64,000 nucleotides of DNA from CAWBLP01 sp963721065 (lineage in GTDB: Bacteria; Pseudomonadota; Alphaproteobacteria; Acetobacterales; Acetobacteraceae), in assembly GCA_963721065.1 (NCBI GenBank), contig CAVRHO010000009.1:496001-560000 (forward strand), written 5' to 3'. The notes beneath the pieces are model-generated. The model was not told the origin of the DNA. It ran no database searches and saw only the letters and a program-made list of their open reading frames with translations. Made by a program: the position numbers and the translations under genes. Shown here in pieces: positions 17,577-26,770 of the stretch; positions within the stretch are counted from its first letter, which is position 1; each line of letters starts with the position of its first letter.

Positions 17577-19589
17577 ATGTCCGTGCGTACGAAGATCCTC
17601 ATTGGGCTTGGCGTTCTGCTGGCGCTGGTTGCCGGACTGGTGATCGGCGCCGACCGCATGGCCACCTACCAGGAGGAAACCGCAAGCCGCGTGAACCGGA
17701 CCCTGACCACGCAGATGGCTCCGGCGCGAGACCTGTCGGGCCTGGCCAAGGACATTCGCTACCATGTGATTCAGGTGCAGCAGTTCCTGACCGACGCTTC
17801 GGCGACAAGGCAGTTGAGCGAGGACGAAGCCGCCGCGAAACAACAGGCCACGGCCTTCACCGGTGCTGTGCAGCAGGCGGAAACGGCGGCACGGAAGCTT
17901 GGCAACGACGCCGCGCTACGACTGATCACGCAGGTGAAGGAGGCATTCCCGGGCTATTACCAGACCGGCCTGGCGATGGCGCACGCCTATGTGGACAACG
18001 GGCTGGATGCTGGCAACAAGGTCATGACCCGGTTTGATCCCCAGGCGACCATGCTGGCTGACCTGACGGGGAAACTGGATCGGCTCGCGTCGCAGGCCGC
18101 GAACCAGGGCGCCGCTGTCGTCCAGGCGCAGGCCTCGGACCAGCTCACCTCGGCCCAGCACGCGCTGCGCATCGCGCTCATTGCCGGTCTGGTGTTTGCC
18201 CTGGTCGGTATCGCCGCGGGCGCAGCCCTGGTTTACGGCGTGATCCGCCCACTGTCGGCGCTCGCGCATGTGACCGGCCGGATCAGCGCCGGCGACACGT
18301 CCGGCACCATTCCCTTCGCCAGCCGCCGGGACGAACTCGGCGCCATGGCCGGGGCCCTGGCCCAGTGGCAGGAGGCGACCGCACAGGCCGCCGAAATCAA
18401 GGCACGGAGCGAAGTCGAACGGGCCGAGGCGGAGGCGCAGAAGCGCGCCGCCCTGGTCGGCATGGCACAGACGATCGAAAGCGACACCGGCAGTGCCGTG
18501 GAGGGAATCCGCCGACGCACGATGTCCATGACCGAAGCGGCCGACGAGATGAACGCCTCCGCCTCACGCACCGGCGTTTCCGCCGAGTCCGCGGCGGCCG
18601 CGGCGGCGCAGGCACTGGCCAATGCGCAGAGCGTCGCCAGTGCCGCCGAACAGTTGACCGCCTCGATCCGGGAGATCGGCGGCCAGGTGAACCAGTCCAC
18701 GAACGTGGTCAATCGAGCCGTCAGTGTAGGTAACCAGACGCGGACGTCCATCGAGATGCTCAACCAGCAGGTGGAGCAGATCGGCACCGTCGCCGGCATC
18801 ATTGGCGACATTGCCGCCAGGACCAACCTGCTGGCGCTGAACGCCACCATCGAGGCGGCACGGGCCGGCGATGCCGGCAAGGGGTTTGCCGTGGTAGCAA
18901 GCGAGGTCAAGCAATTGGCCACGCAGACCGCGCGCTCGACCGAGGATATTGCTCGCCATATCGACCAGGTGCGCGCCGCCACCCGGGAGTCCGTCGCGGC
19001 GGTGTCGCAGATCGAACAGACCATCACCGAGATCAACGCCATCGCCGGCTCGATTGCCGCGGCGGTGGAACAGCAGGACGCATCGACCGCCGAGATCGCG
19101 CGCAATGTCGCCGAGACCGCCAACGCCGCGAATGAGATGACGGTGCGCATCAACGAGGTGTCGAGCGAAGCCGGAGACACCGGCCGGCATGCGCTGGCGG
19201 TGCGGGAGAATGCGTCCGCGCTGGGCAGCGCGATGGAGCATCTGCGCGAGTCGCTGATCCGCGTCGTGCGCACCGCCACGCCGGAGGTGGACCGGCGCGC
19301 CGAGGTCCGTCACGAGGTGGATCTGCCATGCCGCGTGACCGTGAACGGACAGACTTCTGATGGGCGCGTGTGTGATCTTTCGGATGGCGGTGCGCACGTG
19401 GTTGGGGCACCTGCGCTGGCGGTTGGCAGCCGCGGCACGCTGCACATCAATGCGGTGGGTTTTCCGCTGCCGTTTACCGTGCGCGTTGGCGACAGCGACG
19501 CGCTGCATCTGTCCTTCGACCTGGACGAAGCGGCGGCCGCCCGCTTTCGTGGGGTCGCCGAGCGCCTGACGCATGGGCGTGCGGCTTAA
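17577..19589 (+). CDS. Methyl-accepting chemotaxis protein with a C-terminal PilZ domain
   Basis: Chemoreceptor of 670 residues. It has TM1 (about 7-27), a periplasmic helical sensor, TM2 (about 198-222), a HAMP linker, a cytoplasmic signalling domain with the hairpin NLLALNATIEAARAGDAGKG near 416, and a C-terminal PilZ domain from about 571. The PilZ domain has both c-di-GMP motifs, RRAEVR and DLSDGG, so it should bind the nucleotide. It would link c-di-GMP level to chemotaxis or adhesion signalling. AAAGAGG precedes the ATG at 17577, preferred over an in-frame TTG at 17538. No che genes are adjacent. Confidence 0.94.
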   Translation: MSVRTKILIGLGVLLALVAGLVIGADRMATYQEETASRVNRTLTTQMAPARDLSGLAKDIRYHVIQVQQFLTDASATRQLSEDEAAAKQQATAFTGAVQQAETAARKLGNDAALRLITQVKEAFPGYYQTGLAMAHAYVDNGLDAGNKVMTRFDPQATMLADLTGKLDRLASQAANQGAAVVQAQASDQLTSAQHALRIALIAGLVFALVGIAAGAALVYGVIRPLSALAHVTGRISAGDTSGTIPFASRRDELGAMAGALAQWQEATAQAAEIKARSEVERAEAEAQKRAALVGMAQTIESDTGSAVEGIRRRTMSMTEAADEMNASASRTGVSAESAAAAAAQALANAQSVASAAEQLTASIREIGGQVNQSTNVVNRAVSVGNQTRTSIEMLNQQVEQIGTVAGIIGDIAARTNLLALNATIEAARAGDAGKGFAVVASEVKQLATQTARSTEDIARHIDQVRAATRESVAAVSQIEQTITEINAIAGSIAAAVEQQDASTAEIARNVAETANAANEMTVRINEVSSEAGDTGRHALAVRENASALGSAMEHLRESLIRVVRTATPEVDRRAEVRHEVDLPCRVTVNGQTSDGRVCDLSDGGAHVVGAPALAVGSRGTLHINAVGFPLPFTVRVGDSDALHLSFDLDEAAAARFRGVAERLTHGRAA

Positions 19590-19797
19590 GGACGGGTGGG
19601 ATGTTGGGCTGGTTGACGGCGGACCGGCGGAAGCGCCCGGGAGGGGGGAGGGTGCTGACCGCCGTCTTGGCCTCGGCTGCTACCGTGCAAGCTGACGCGG
19701 AGGTTTCGATGCACGGATCCTCCGATCAACGCCGTCACCCGCACTTTTGGGAGGGATGCGTGCAGCCTTGGGGGTGGAGGATCTGCGTCGGTTAACG

Positions 19798-20403
19798 TCA
19801 AATGTTTTCGTCGATTGGGTCGTTCTCGTCGAATCTATCCAGGTCGAGATTGGTGGGGTTGCCTTCGAAGTTATTCATCTCATTCACCAGATCCTGGGAT
19901 GCGCCGGTTCGGATGTGATTGATGATTGTTGCCAGCGTACGGAACGCCAGCCGTCTGTTTGAATTGGTGGAGAATTTTCGCAGGCTGCCCGTGGCGACCA
20001 TGCCGGCGGAGCACACAAAAACAAAAGCGCCCTGCTCTGTTGGGGTCTTCTTGGCAAGGAATGACTTATAATGTCCCGTCATGATCGCAACATTCTCCTT
20101 GCAGAAGAATTCAGCGTTGCTGTTGGATAGTTCTTCTTCCAGAGCTTTCAACGAAAGTTCGCACAGAAAGGCGCCGGCAATGTTCAGGTCGAGTACACCG
20201 ACACGCTTGTCCCGCACTGAAATCAATAGCTCATTGACGCTCAACTCGTCGAAATCGTCCATCACGCTAATTGGATGGCTCCGCTTGGCATAAGCCCGTG
20301 CGTTGCCTGCGGTGATGGGCTTGTAACGAAGCTCGTTGGGTGTCGCCGTGCCGACTTGCCGGGAGGGCATTTTCCTGCCTGGCCGGTAGAGGTGAAGCGT
20401 CAT
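19798..20403 (-). CDS. Hypothetical protein, AT-richer orphan gene
   Basis: A 201-residue protein that I do not recognise. It has no signal peptide or membrane segment. The N-terminus is basic (MTLHLYRPGRKMPSRQ), the middle mixed (DDFDELSVNELLISVRDKRVGVLDLN) and the C-terminus strongly acidic (NPTNLDLDRFDENDPIDENI). Its base composition is visibly lower in GC than its neighbours, with AT-rich codons (AAT, AAA, TTT) that are rare elsewhere here. It also has a near-consensus promoter. Together this suggests recent acquisition. The neighbours are a chemoreceptor gene and a large repeat-filled gap. Confidence 0.75.
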   Translation of the reverse strand: MTLHLYRPGRKMPSRQVGTATPNELRYKPITAGNARAYAKRSHPISVMDDFDELSVNELLISVRDKRVGVLDLNIAGAFLCELSLKALEEELSNSNAEFFCKENVAIMTGHYKSFLAKKTPTEQGAFVFVCSAGMVATGSLRKFSTNSNRRLAFRTLATIINHIRTGASQDLVNEMNNFEGNPTNLDLDRFDENDPIDENI

Positions 20404-20439
20404 CGCAGCCCTCGATGCCTCTTTCGTTTATGTTTCGTT

Positions 20440-20466
20440 ATTATATGGTGAAAATCAGCGGGTCAA
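20440..20466 (-). promoter_or_regulatory. Near-consensus sigma-70 promoter for the AT-rich orphan gene
   Basis: On the minus strand TTGACC (20466-20461) is followed by a perfect TATAAT (20445-20440) with a 15-base spacer, slightly short of the optimal 17. The predicted transcript start is about 30 bases before the orphan ATG, with GAGGG as a plausible ribosome site. This consensus-like promoter stands out in a GC-rich genome. Confidence 0.55.
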
Positions 20467-20968
20467 CGGATTTCGTTCGCGCATGGCCGCGGCACCGGCG
20501 CGGCCGGCCGATCCGGCGGATCGTTCGCGCATTTCGGAAGTGCGATGGGCGTGGCGGGGCTCTCGAAGCTGGCCGTGCCGGGCGCGGTCGGGGGGACACC
20601 AACCCGGGTAACGTGTCGCCCATGGGTGCCGGTTCGTCGTCACGGACGCCCATTCACGTCTTTCCCCAATTGACTTCAACCAAGACGTAGGCGGTTGGTA
20701 CTTGGCGCCCTGCGCGCCAACAGGAACCCAGGCTGCGTTCGGTACAGGGTCAGCCATTCAGCGCTATGGCCCGCGCGGGCGGGCTGTCTTCCAATCCCGC
20801 TCTGGTCAAGGCAGGAACGGTTGCCGGCGCAACGTTCCACGTCGTGGCCGGCGCAGGCCCGCCACCCACGGCTGCGTCATGCCGAAGGCAACACGCGTCG
20901 CGTGAGCTTGCCGGTACGGTCTGTAGTGCCAACCCGCGTATCGTTCGACCGTTGGGCGGCCACTCACC

Positions 20969-21057
20969 GTCAAGGTCGGCGAAGGCCGGCTATCCACGAG
21001 TTTCGCTGATGGCAGCTACGAAAAGACGTGGATGGCCCGCCTGCGCGGGCCATGACG
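20969..21057. repeat. Family B dispersed repeat with internal inverted repeat
   Basis: The element has an outer GGTCGGCGAAGGCCGGC arm, an inner inverted pair (TATCCACGAGTTT and AAAAGACGTGGATGG) around GCTGATGGCAGCTACG, and a right arm CCCGCCTGCGCGGGCC-ATGACG. The same plan recurs at 47017-47104 and 62874-62960, and a partial copy lies just upstream around 20845-20880. The whole gap 20404-21098 has no supportable gene; besides the promoter and these repeats I see nothing in it. Confidence 0.7.
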
Positions 21058-21098
21058 CTGAACGGCCGACCGTGTGTCAAACATAATGTGGGTTGGTA

Positions 21099-22724
21099 TT
21101 ACGGCCGCATGGTGAACCGCGACTCCCCGGGGGTGCGCAGGGGCGCCGCCATGTTGGCGAACTCGCACAGCAGCCGCCGGGAGTCGCGCGGGTCGATGAT
21201 CTCGTCCACCCAGAACGGCTCCGCGGTGCGGAACGGCGAGCGCAGCCGGTTCAGCCGCGCCTCGATTTCCTCCAGCTTGGCGGCCGGATCATCGGCGGCT
21301 TCGATCTCGGCGCGGTAGGCGGCCTCGATGCCGCCTTCCAGCGGCAGCGACCCCCAACTGGCCGAGGGCCAGGCGTAGCGCACGCAGTAGTGGCTCACCG
21401 GCTGGTGGCCCAGACCGCCCACGCCGTAGCAGTTGCGCACGACGATGCTGCACCAGGGCACGGTGGTCTGGTTGATCGCCGACAGCGCGCGCACGCCCCA
21501 GCGGATCACCGCGCTGCTTTCCGCCGCCAGGCCGACCTGGAAGCCCGGGCAGTCCACCAGGTGCACGATCGGCAGGTGGAAGGTCTGCGCGGTATCGACG
21601 AAGCGGATGATCTTGTTGCAGGCATCCGCCGTCCAGGCGCCGCCATAGTACAGCGGGTCGCCAGCCATCAGCGCCACCGGCCAGCCGTCCAGCCGGGCAA
21701 ACCCGGTGATGATGGAACGGCCGAACAGCCGGCCCATTTCGAAGAAGCTGCCCTTGTCCACCAGCGCCTCGATGATGCGGCGCATGTGGTAGGCCTGCTT
21801 CTTCTCGCGCGGGATCGCCGAGATCAGCGAATCCTCGCGCCGCTCCGGGTCGTCCCAGTTCCGCACCCGCGGCGGCACGTCGTGGATCGAGCTGGGCAGG
21901 TAGGACAGGAAGCGGCGGGCGGCCTCGAAGGCTTCGTCCTCGGTGTCCACCGCGTGGTCCACGGCGCCGCAGCCCAACTGGATTTCCCAGCCGCCCAGTT
22001 CCTGCTTGCTGCGCGGTTCGCCCAGGCGTTCCACCACCGGCGGGCCGGCGACGAACACCGCCGACATTTCCTTCACCATCACCGAGTAGTGGCTGGCCGC
22101 CAGCCGCGCCGCCCCCAGCCCGGCGACCGAGCCCAGGCCCAGCGCCACCACCGGCACGACGCCCATCTGGTTGGCGACCAGGTCGAAGGAAGTCGTCTCG
22201 GTCAGTCCGCCCGGCAGGTTGGCGCGGCCGGTGGTCTCGATGGTCTTCACCGACCCGCCGCCGCCCGAGCCCTCGATCAGCCGGATGATCGGCAGGCGAT
22301 AGGTGGTGGCCATCTCCTCCGACATTTTCGGCTTGCCCTTGATGGAGGCATCCGCCGAGCCGCCGCGCAGGGTGAAGTCGTCGCCGGCCACCACCACCGG
22401 CCGGCCGTCCACCGTGCCGCGGCCGAACACGCAGTTGGCCGGGGTGAAGGACAGGATGTGGCGGCTGGCGGCGTCGTAGGTCGCCTTGCCGGCGATGGCG
22501 CCGATCTCGTGGAAGCTCTCCGGGTCCAGCATGCGGTCGATGCGCTCCCGCACCGTCAGCCGGCCGCCCTTGTGCTGGCGCTCGACGCGCTCCTTGCCGC
22601 CAAGTTCCCTGGCGAGCGCGATGCGTTCCCGGAGTTCGGCGAGTTCCGGCTCCCACCCCACGGGCTGGGTCTCGGTGGTCTGGCCGGCCGCCGAGGGGCG
22701 CGGCGGTGGCGTCTGGTCATTCAT
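21099..22724 (-). CDS. Acyl-CoA carboxylase, carboxyltransferase (beta) subunit
   Basis: Biotin-dependent carboxyltransferase of 541 residues, the PccB/MccB family that moves carboxylate from carboxybiotin to an acyl-CoA. Two crotonase-like halves are visible. The N half carries the acyl-CoA/oxyanion segment (VVAGDDFTLRGGS, IRLIEGSGGGGSV); the C half carries PIVHLVDCPGFQVG and the biotin-side RNCYGVGGLGHQ. The ATG at 22724 follows CAGGGAA. The biotin carboxylase and biotin carrier subunit (alpha) is not within the window, so the partner must be encoded elsewhere. Substrate (propionyl-, methylcrotonyl-, geranyl-CoA or other) is undecided. Confidence 0.9.
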   Translation of the reverse strand: MNDQTPPPRPSAAGQTTETQPVGWEPELAELRERIALARELGGKERVERQHKGGRLTVRERIDRMLDPESFHEIGAIAGKATYDAASRHILSFTPANCVFGRGTVDGRPVVVAGDDFTLRGGSADASIKGKPKMSEEMATTYRLPIIRLIEGSGGGGSVKTIETTGRANLPGGLTETTSFDLVANQMGVVPVVALGLGSVAGLGAARLAASHYSVMVKEMSAVFVAGPPVVERLGEPRSKQELGGWEIQLGCGAVDHAVDTEDEAFEAARRFLSYLPSSIHDVPPRVRNWDDPERREDSLISAIPREKKQAYHMRRIIEALVDKGSFFEMGRLFGRSIITGFARLDGWPVALMAGDPLYYGGAWTADACNKIIRFVDTAQTFHLPIVHLVDCPGFQVGLAAESSAVIRWGVRALSAINQTTVPWCSIVVRNCYGVGGLGHQPVSHYCVRYAWPSASWGSLPLEGGIEAAYRAEIEAADDPAAKLEEIEARLNRLRSPFRTAEPFWVDEIIDPRDSRRLLCEFANMAAPLRTPGESRFTMRP

Positions 22725-22946
22725 GCCGTGCAGGTTCCCTGAACGTCGTGTCGTACCCGACGCTAGGGAGGATTTGCAGGCCACGCAACGGTGCGTTCCG
22801 GTCGGCAGGCGCACCGGCCGCGTCAGGCCGGCCACGGCTCGGCCCCGCGTTGCCGGGCCTCACTCCGCAATCTTGTGCAAACCGGGTTCTCCGATGCGAC
22901 GGGCGCCAGGACGTCCCGGGTGCTGCGCGAGCCCGGGGCGGGGGCG

Positions 22947-24128
22947 TCAGATGCGCGTCGTGAGGCGGGTCAGCCATGCGGGCGTGATCTGCAGCAGGGC
23001 GGTTTCCACCTGCCGGTCGAGGCCGGTCAGCATCAGCGTGCCCAGCACCAGCAGCAGAACGCCCAGCAGCACATGGCCGGCGTGACCGAAGTCGCCCATG
23101 CGGCGGCGCCAGCCCACCAGCGTCTCGCGCGACAGGACGCCGATGAAGGCCAGCGGGGCGGCGGCGCCGAGGCCGAACAGCAGCATGACCAGCCCGGCCT
23201 GGAACAGGTCCTGGCGCTGCATCGCCAGTGTCAGCGCGGCGCCGAGCAGCGGGCCGGCGCAGGGGCTCCAGACGGCGCCGAGCAGCAGGCCGATGACGAA
23301 CTGGCCCCAAAGTCCGGCGGGCGTGGCATGGCCGATCAGCCGGTCCCCCAGCGCTTGCAGCGGTGCGGCAAGCTGGGCGAAGCGGGCCTCCAGCGGGCGG
23401 CTGACCAGCACCAGGCCGAACACCACCATCAGCGCCGCGGCGGCGGTGCGGAGGACGTTGCGCTCCAGGCCGAGGCCGAAGCCGATGGTGGTAACGAACA
23501 GGCCGACGGCGACGAAGGACACCGCCAGCCCGGCGGCCAGCGCAACCGGGCCGAAGCGGTGGGACGTCGCGGCGCCGGCGATCACGATGGGGACCAGCGG
23601 CAGGACGCAGGGGGAGAGGATCGACAAGGTCCCTGCGAGCACGGCCAGAAGGTAGCTTGCCGCCGAGAACGCGCTGACCTCGACGTAGCGGGACGGTGCC
23701 TGTTCAAGGAACGCCTCGATCGCCTGCGGATCGGTTTCGCCGGTCAGCCGCGCGACCTCGGTCTTGCCGCGGAACAGGATCAGGGTGCTCTGGACGGATA
23801 CCTTCAAGGCGTTCAACGCGTCGGTGTCACGGTCGAAATCGACTGTGAAGACCAGCAGGTCGCGAAGTTCCGGCCGCTCGTCGAGCCGGTCGATGATCGG
23901 GCGCTGGATGGTGCAGGTGGAGCACCAGGCCGCCTCGACGTCCACCAGGATCCGCTTGCCCTGTTCCTGCGCCGCAGCGAAGGCGGCCGGGGAGTACGGC
24001 TGTTCGGTGGCGGCCCGCGCACGCAGCGCCGGCAAGATCACCAGCGCAACAAGCAGCAGCGCGCAGGCCAGCAGGACGGGTTTCAGGGCAGCGATCCGGT
24101 CCGGCGTTCGGCGCGTGCGTTCCGACAT
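22947..24128 (-). CDS. Thioredoxin-CcdA fusion, thiol:disulfide reductant transporter
   Basis: Membrane protein of 393 residues that should pass reducing power across the inner membrane. After an N-terminal hydrophobic anchor (about 18-38) comes a thioredoxin-like domain with the redox motif Cys69-Ser-Thr-Cys72 in EAAWCSTC. Then follow about six to eight membrane helices of the CcdA/DsbD type, with paired cysteines Cys174 (LSPCVLPLVP) and Cys290 (WSPCAGPLLG). In DsbD the thioredoxin domain is C-terminal; here it is N-terminal, a rearranged order. Likely clients are cytochrome c maturation or periplasmic disulfide proteins. No ccm or dsb genes are adjacent. Confidence 0.9.
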   Translation of the reverse strand: MSERTRRTPDRIAALKPVLLACALLLVALVILPALRARAATEQPYSPAAFAAAQEQGKRILVDVEAAWCSTCTIQRPIIDRLDERPELRDLLVFTVDFDRDTDALNALKVSVQSTLILFRGKTEVARLTGETDPQAIEAFLEQAPSRYVEVSAFSAASYLLAVLAGTLSILSPCVLPLVPIVIAGAATSHRFGPVALAAGLAVSFVAVGLFVTTIGFGLGLERNVLRTAAAALMVVFGLVLVSRPLEARFAQLAAPLQALGDRLIGHATPAGLWGQFVIGLLLGAVWSPCAGPLLGAALTLAMQRQDLFQAGLVMLLFGLGAAAPLAFIGVLSRETLVGWRRRMGDFGHAGHVLLGVLLLVLGTLMLTGLDRQVETALLQITPAWLTRLTTRI

Positions 24129-24224
24129 CGGCGTGTGACCGTTGTGTGACGGTCGGAAGATTAGGCGGGAGACGCGCCGCCCCCTTGACCTACATCAAAC
24201 GCGAGCATGCCCAACCCTGTCCGG

Positions 24225-25535
24225 TTACTCCGTCGGTTCCTCCAGCACCTCGTTCTCCAACTCCAGCAACTGCTCGGCCTGTGCGGTTTCCACCGCCTCC
24301 ACCCCGCGCAGCTTGCGGCCCACGGCGCGGGTGCGGCGGCGGGCCTGGTCGATCGTGTTGCTGAACGTGCCGGCCTGGCGGGCGAGTTTCGCCAGCACGT
24401 CGTCCATCTTCACCATCTCGGTGCGGGTGGCGCCCAGCAGGTCGCGGATCTGGTCGGCCTTCTGCTCCAGCGCCAGGGTGACGAAGCCCAGGTGGATGGT
24501 GCGCAGCAGCGCCGGGAACAGGCTGGGCCCCAGCACCACGACGCGGCATTCGCGGCCGATCTGGTCGATCAGGCCGGGGATGCGCGCCACCTCGGCATAC
24601 AGCGCGTCGGTGGGCAGGTACATCACGGCGAATTCCACCGTGGCCGGCGGGGCGATGTATTTGCTGGCGATCTTGCGCGCCTGCTCGCGGACGGCGCGTT
24701 CCAGCCGGCGGGTGGCGGTGCGTTCGCCCTCGGCGTCGCCGGCTTCCGAGGCGGCGAGCAGGCGTTCGTAGTCCTCCACCGGGAATTTCGCGTCGATCGG
24801 CAGCAGCGGCTTGTCCGGGCCGTGCGCCGGCATCAGCACCACGAATTCCACCGCGTCGTCGCTGTCGGGGCGGACCTTGCGGTTCGTTTCATAGGCGCCG
24901 GGGGGCAGGATGTCGTCCAGCATGGCGCGCACCTGGGCCTCCCCCCAGCCGCCGCGGGTCTTCACGTTGGCGAACAGGCGCTTGATGTCGCCGATCTGCG
25001 CGGTGACGGCCTGGACGTCGCTCATGGCCTTCTGCACCGCGGTGAACTGGTCGATGACGCGGGCGAAGCTGTCGTTCATCTGCTTTTCCACCGCGGCGTG
25101 CAGTTGTTCGTTCACCGTCTTCTGGATGGCCGCCAGCTTCGTTTCGTTGCCCTCGCGCAGTTCGCGCAGCTTGGCCTCCATCATGGTGCGGGTGGTTTCG
25201 AACTGGGCACCGATGCGGTCGGCGGTCTTCTGCTGGCCCTCGGCCAGGGCCAGGCGCAGGTCCCCCTGTTCGCGCGACAGCACGGTGCGGATCTGCTCGA
25301 TCCCGGTTTGCTGCGCGGCCCGCAGCGTCGCCAGGCGTTCGGCCGTGGCAGTGTCGGCGGCGCGCAGGGCGGCGCGGGTGGTTTCCGCCTCGGCGTGGGC
25401 GCCGGCCAGGACCTGCTCGTTCTGCAGGCGCAGCGTGGCGAGGGCGCGGCCCTGGCGGGCGACCACCAGCAGGGCGGCGAGCGCGGCCAGGGCGGCGATG
25501 GCGGACAGGACAGGCGCGATGAAGGCGGCAGGCAT
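24225..25535 (-). CDS. rmuC: DNA recombination protein RmuC
   Basis: RmuC-family protein of 436 residues, associated with limiting inversions at short inverted repeats. It has an N-terminal membrane anchor (about 7-27), a long coiled coil (30-170) rich in Glu, Ala and Gln, and the RmuC nuclease-like domain with RGGWGEAQVRAMLDDILPPG, LPIDAKFPVEDYERLL and VEFAVMYLPTDALYAEV. The PIDAKFP segment carries the likely PD-(D/E)XK residues. It lies upstream of and on the same strand as the thioredoxin-CcdA gene, 96 bases apart, so co-transcription is possible. Confidence 0.95.
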   Translation of the reverse strand: MPAAFIAPVLSAIAALAALAALLVVARQGRALATLRLQNEQVLAGAHAEAETTRAALRAADTATAERLATLRAAQQTGIEQIRTVLSREQGDLRLALAEGQQKTADRIGAQFETTRTMMEAKLRELREGNETKLAAIQKTVNEQLHAAVEKQMNDSFARVIDQFTAVQKAMSDVQAVTAQIGDIKRLFANVKTRGGWGEAQVRAMLDDILPPGAYETNRKVRPDSDDAVEFVVLMPAHGPDKPLLPIDAKFPVEDYERLLAASEAGDAEGERTATRRLERAVREQARKIASKYIAPPATVEFAVMYLPTDALYAEVARIPGLIDQIGRECRVVVLGPSLFPALLRTIHLGFVTLALEQKADQIRDLLGATRTEMVKMDDVLAKLARQAGTFSNTIDQARRRTRAVGRKLRGVEAVETAQAEQLLELENEVLEEPTE

Positions 25536-25592
25536 GCGGCAGGAATCCCCGAGTCGTTGCGGGGATTATGCCCTGTCCGGCGTCCCGGATGC

Positions 25593-26465
25593 CTACACCA
25601 CCAGGCCGCTGGCCTGCACCGCCAGCGCGGTGAGGCTCGGGCCCTTGTTGGGATTGGACTGGGCCTGCTGCTGCATCTTCAGCAGATACTGGTCGGTGAT
25701 GCTGGTGACGAATTTCTGGTCCTGGAACTTCTTCACGTCCAGGCGTGACGACAGCGCCTTCTCCTGCGCCCGCAGCGGCTGGAAGGCGATCTGCTGCGGG
25801 ATGCCCAGGGCCGTCAGCACCACGTTGCGGTTGACCGCATTGCCGAGGATGTCGTCCACGGTTGAAATCGCGCTGGCCTGGCTCAGGAACGCCAGCGCGT
25901 TGGACAGGCCGGGCGTCGCCTTGTCGAGCGACTGGCGCCACAGCACCTCGGCATAGCCGTTGGTCAGGCTGGCGATCACCTGTGGGTTCTGCAGCGCGGA
26001 CAGGCCGTTCTTGGCGAAATCGAACGACTTGGTGGTGTTCAGCAGCGCCGTGTCGTTGAGCTGGTTGACCAGGGCATTGCTCTGGCTGGGGTCGGACAGC
26101 AGCGCCTTCTGCGCCAGCGCCGGATACTTGATGTAGCTGGCCAGGTTGTTGGCGGTCAGCAGCACCTTCATCACGTCGGGATTGGTCAGGGCGGTCTTGA
26201 TGTCCTTGGCGTTGGCGACCGCGGTTTTGAACGCCGCGATGTCGCGCGCCACCTGCGGCATCTTCGCTTCCCTGGCGACGTCCGTCGTCTGGTTCGCCTG
26301 GGCGAGTTTCAGGTCGGTCAGCGGGTTGCCGGTGGACACCGCGGTGGACGCAGCCGCGGTTCCGTCGCTGTAGAGCGTGGTCAGCATCTGGCTGGCGATG
26401 TTGGTCGTGGCCGACGGCCCGCCGAAGAGCAGGCTGTAGTTGATGCCGCTGACGATGCCACTCAT
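25593..26465 (-). CDS. DUF1217 domain protein
   Basis: Protein of 290 residues, alanine-, asparagine- and leucine-rich, predicted mostly helical, with no signal peptide. It begins MSGIVSGINYSLLFGG and contains repeated helical units (NPDVMKVLLTANNLASYIKYPALAQKAL; NPQVIASLTNGYAEVLWRQSL) typical of DUF1217. In other alphaproteobacteria DUF1217 genes are commonly found inside flagellar clusters; here no flagellar gene is adjacent, so any motility link is inference. An AAGGGGG run lies 12 bases before the ATG. It is 57 bases upstream of rmuC. Confidence 0.8.
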   Translation of the reverse strand: MSGIVSGINYSLLFGGPSATTNIASQMLTTLYSDGTAAASTAVSTGNPLTDLKLAQANQTTDVAREAKMPQVARDIAAFKTAVANAKDIKTALTNPDVMKVLLTANNLASYIKYPALAQKALLSDPSQSNALVNQLNDTALLNTTKSFDFAKNGLSALQNPQVIASLTNGYAEVLWRQSLDKATPGLSNALAFLSQASAISTVDDILGNAVNRNVVLTALGIPQQIAFQPLRAQEKALSSRLDVKKFQDQKFVTSITDQYLLKMQQQAQSNPNKGPSLTALAVQASGLVV

Positions 26466-26770
26466 GGGTGTGTGGCCCCCTTGTCCGGACTTGTGGCGCG
26501 TGGCCGGACAGCATGCGGGGGAAGGGTTAATCAACCGTTTCCGCGTCATGGGCGCGGCGGGCCGCGCAAGTGGCGATGCGCGTGTCCGGCGGCTGTGGGG
26601 GGGGGCGAGCCTCGTGTACCGAAGGCTATGCGGGTGGCAAGCCACGAGGGGCGTGCGGGTGGCGAGGTGTTGCGGGCGCAGCGGTGCGTGCGTGCAGCAG
26701 GGGGTGCGCGGGCCGCCTGTGGCCGGCCGTTCGTCGACCGAACCGCGGCCGGCCGCCGGGCACGCTCCGG
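26466..26770. other. Gene-free gap of about 300 bases
   Basis: Very GC-rich, G-heavy sequence between DUF1217 and the first 2-hydroxyacid dehydrogenase gene. It contains runs such as a nine-G tract near 26596-26604 but no convincing gene, RNA or terminator. Confidence 0.4.
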
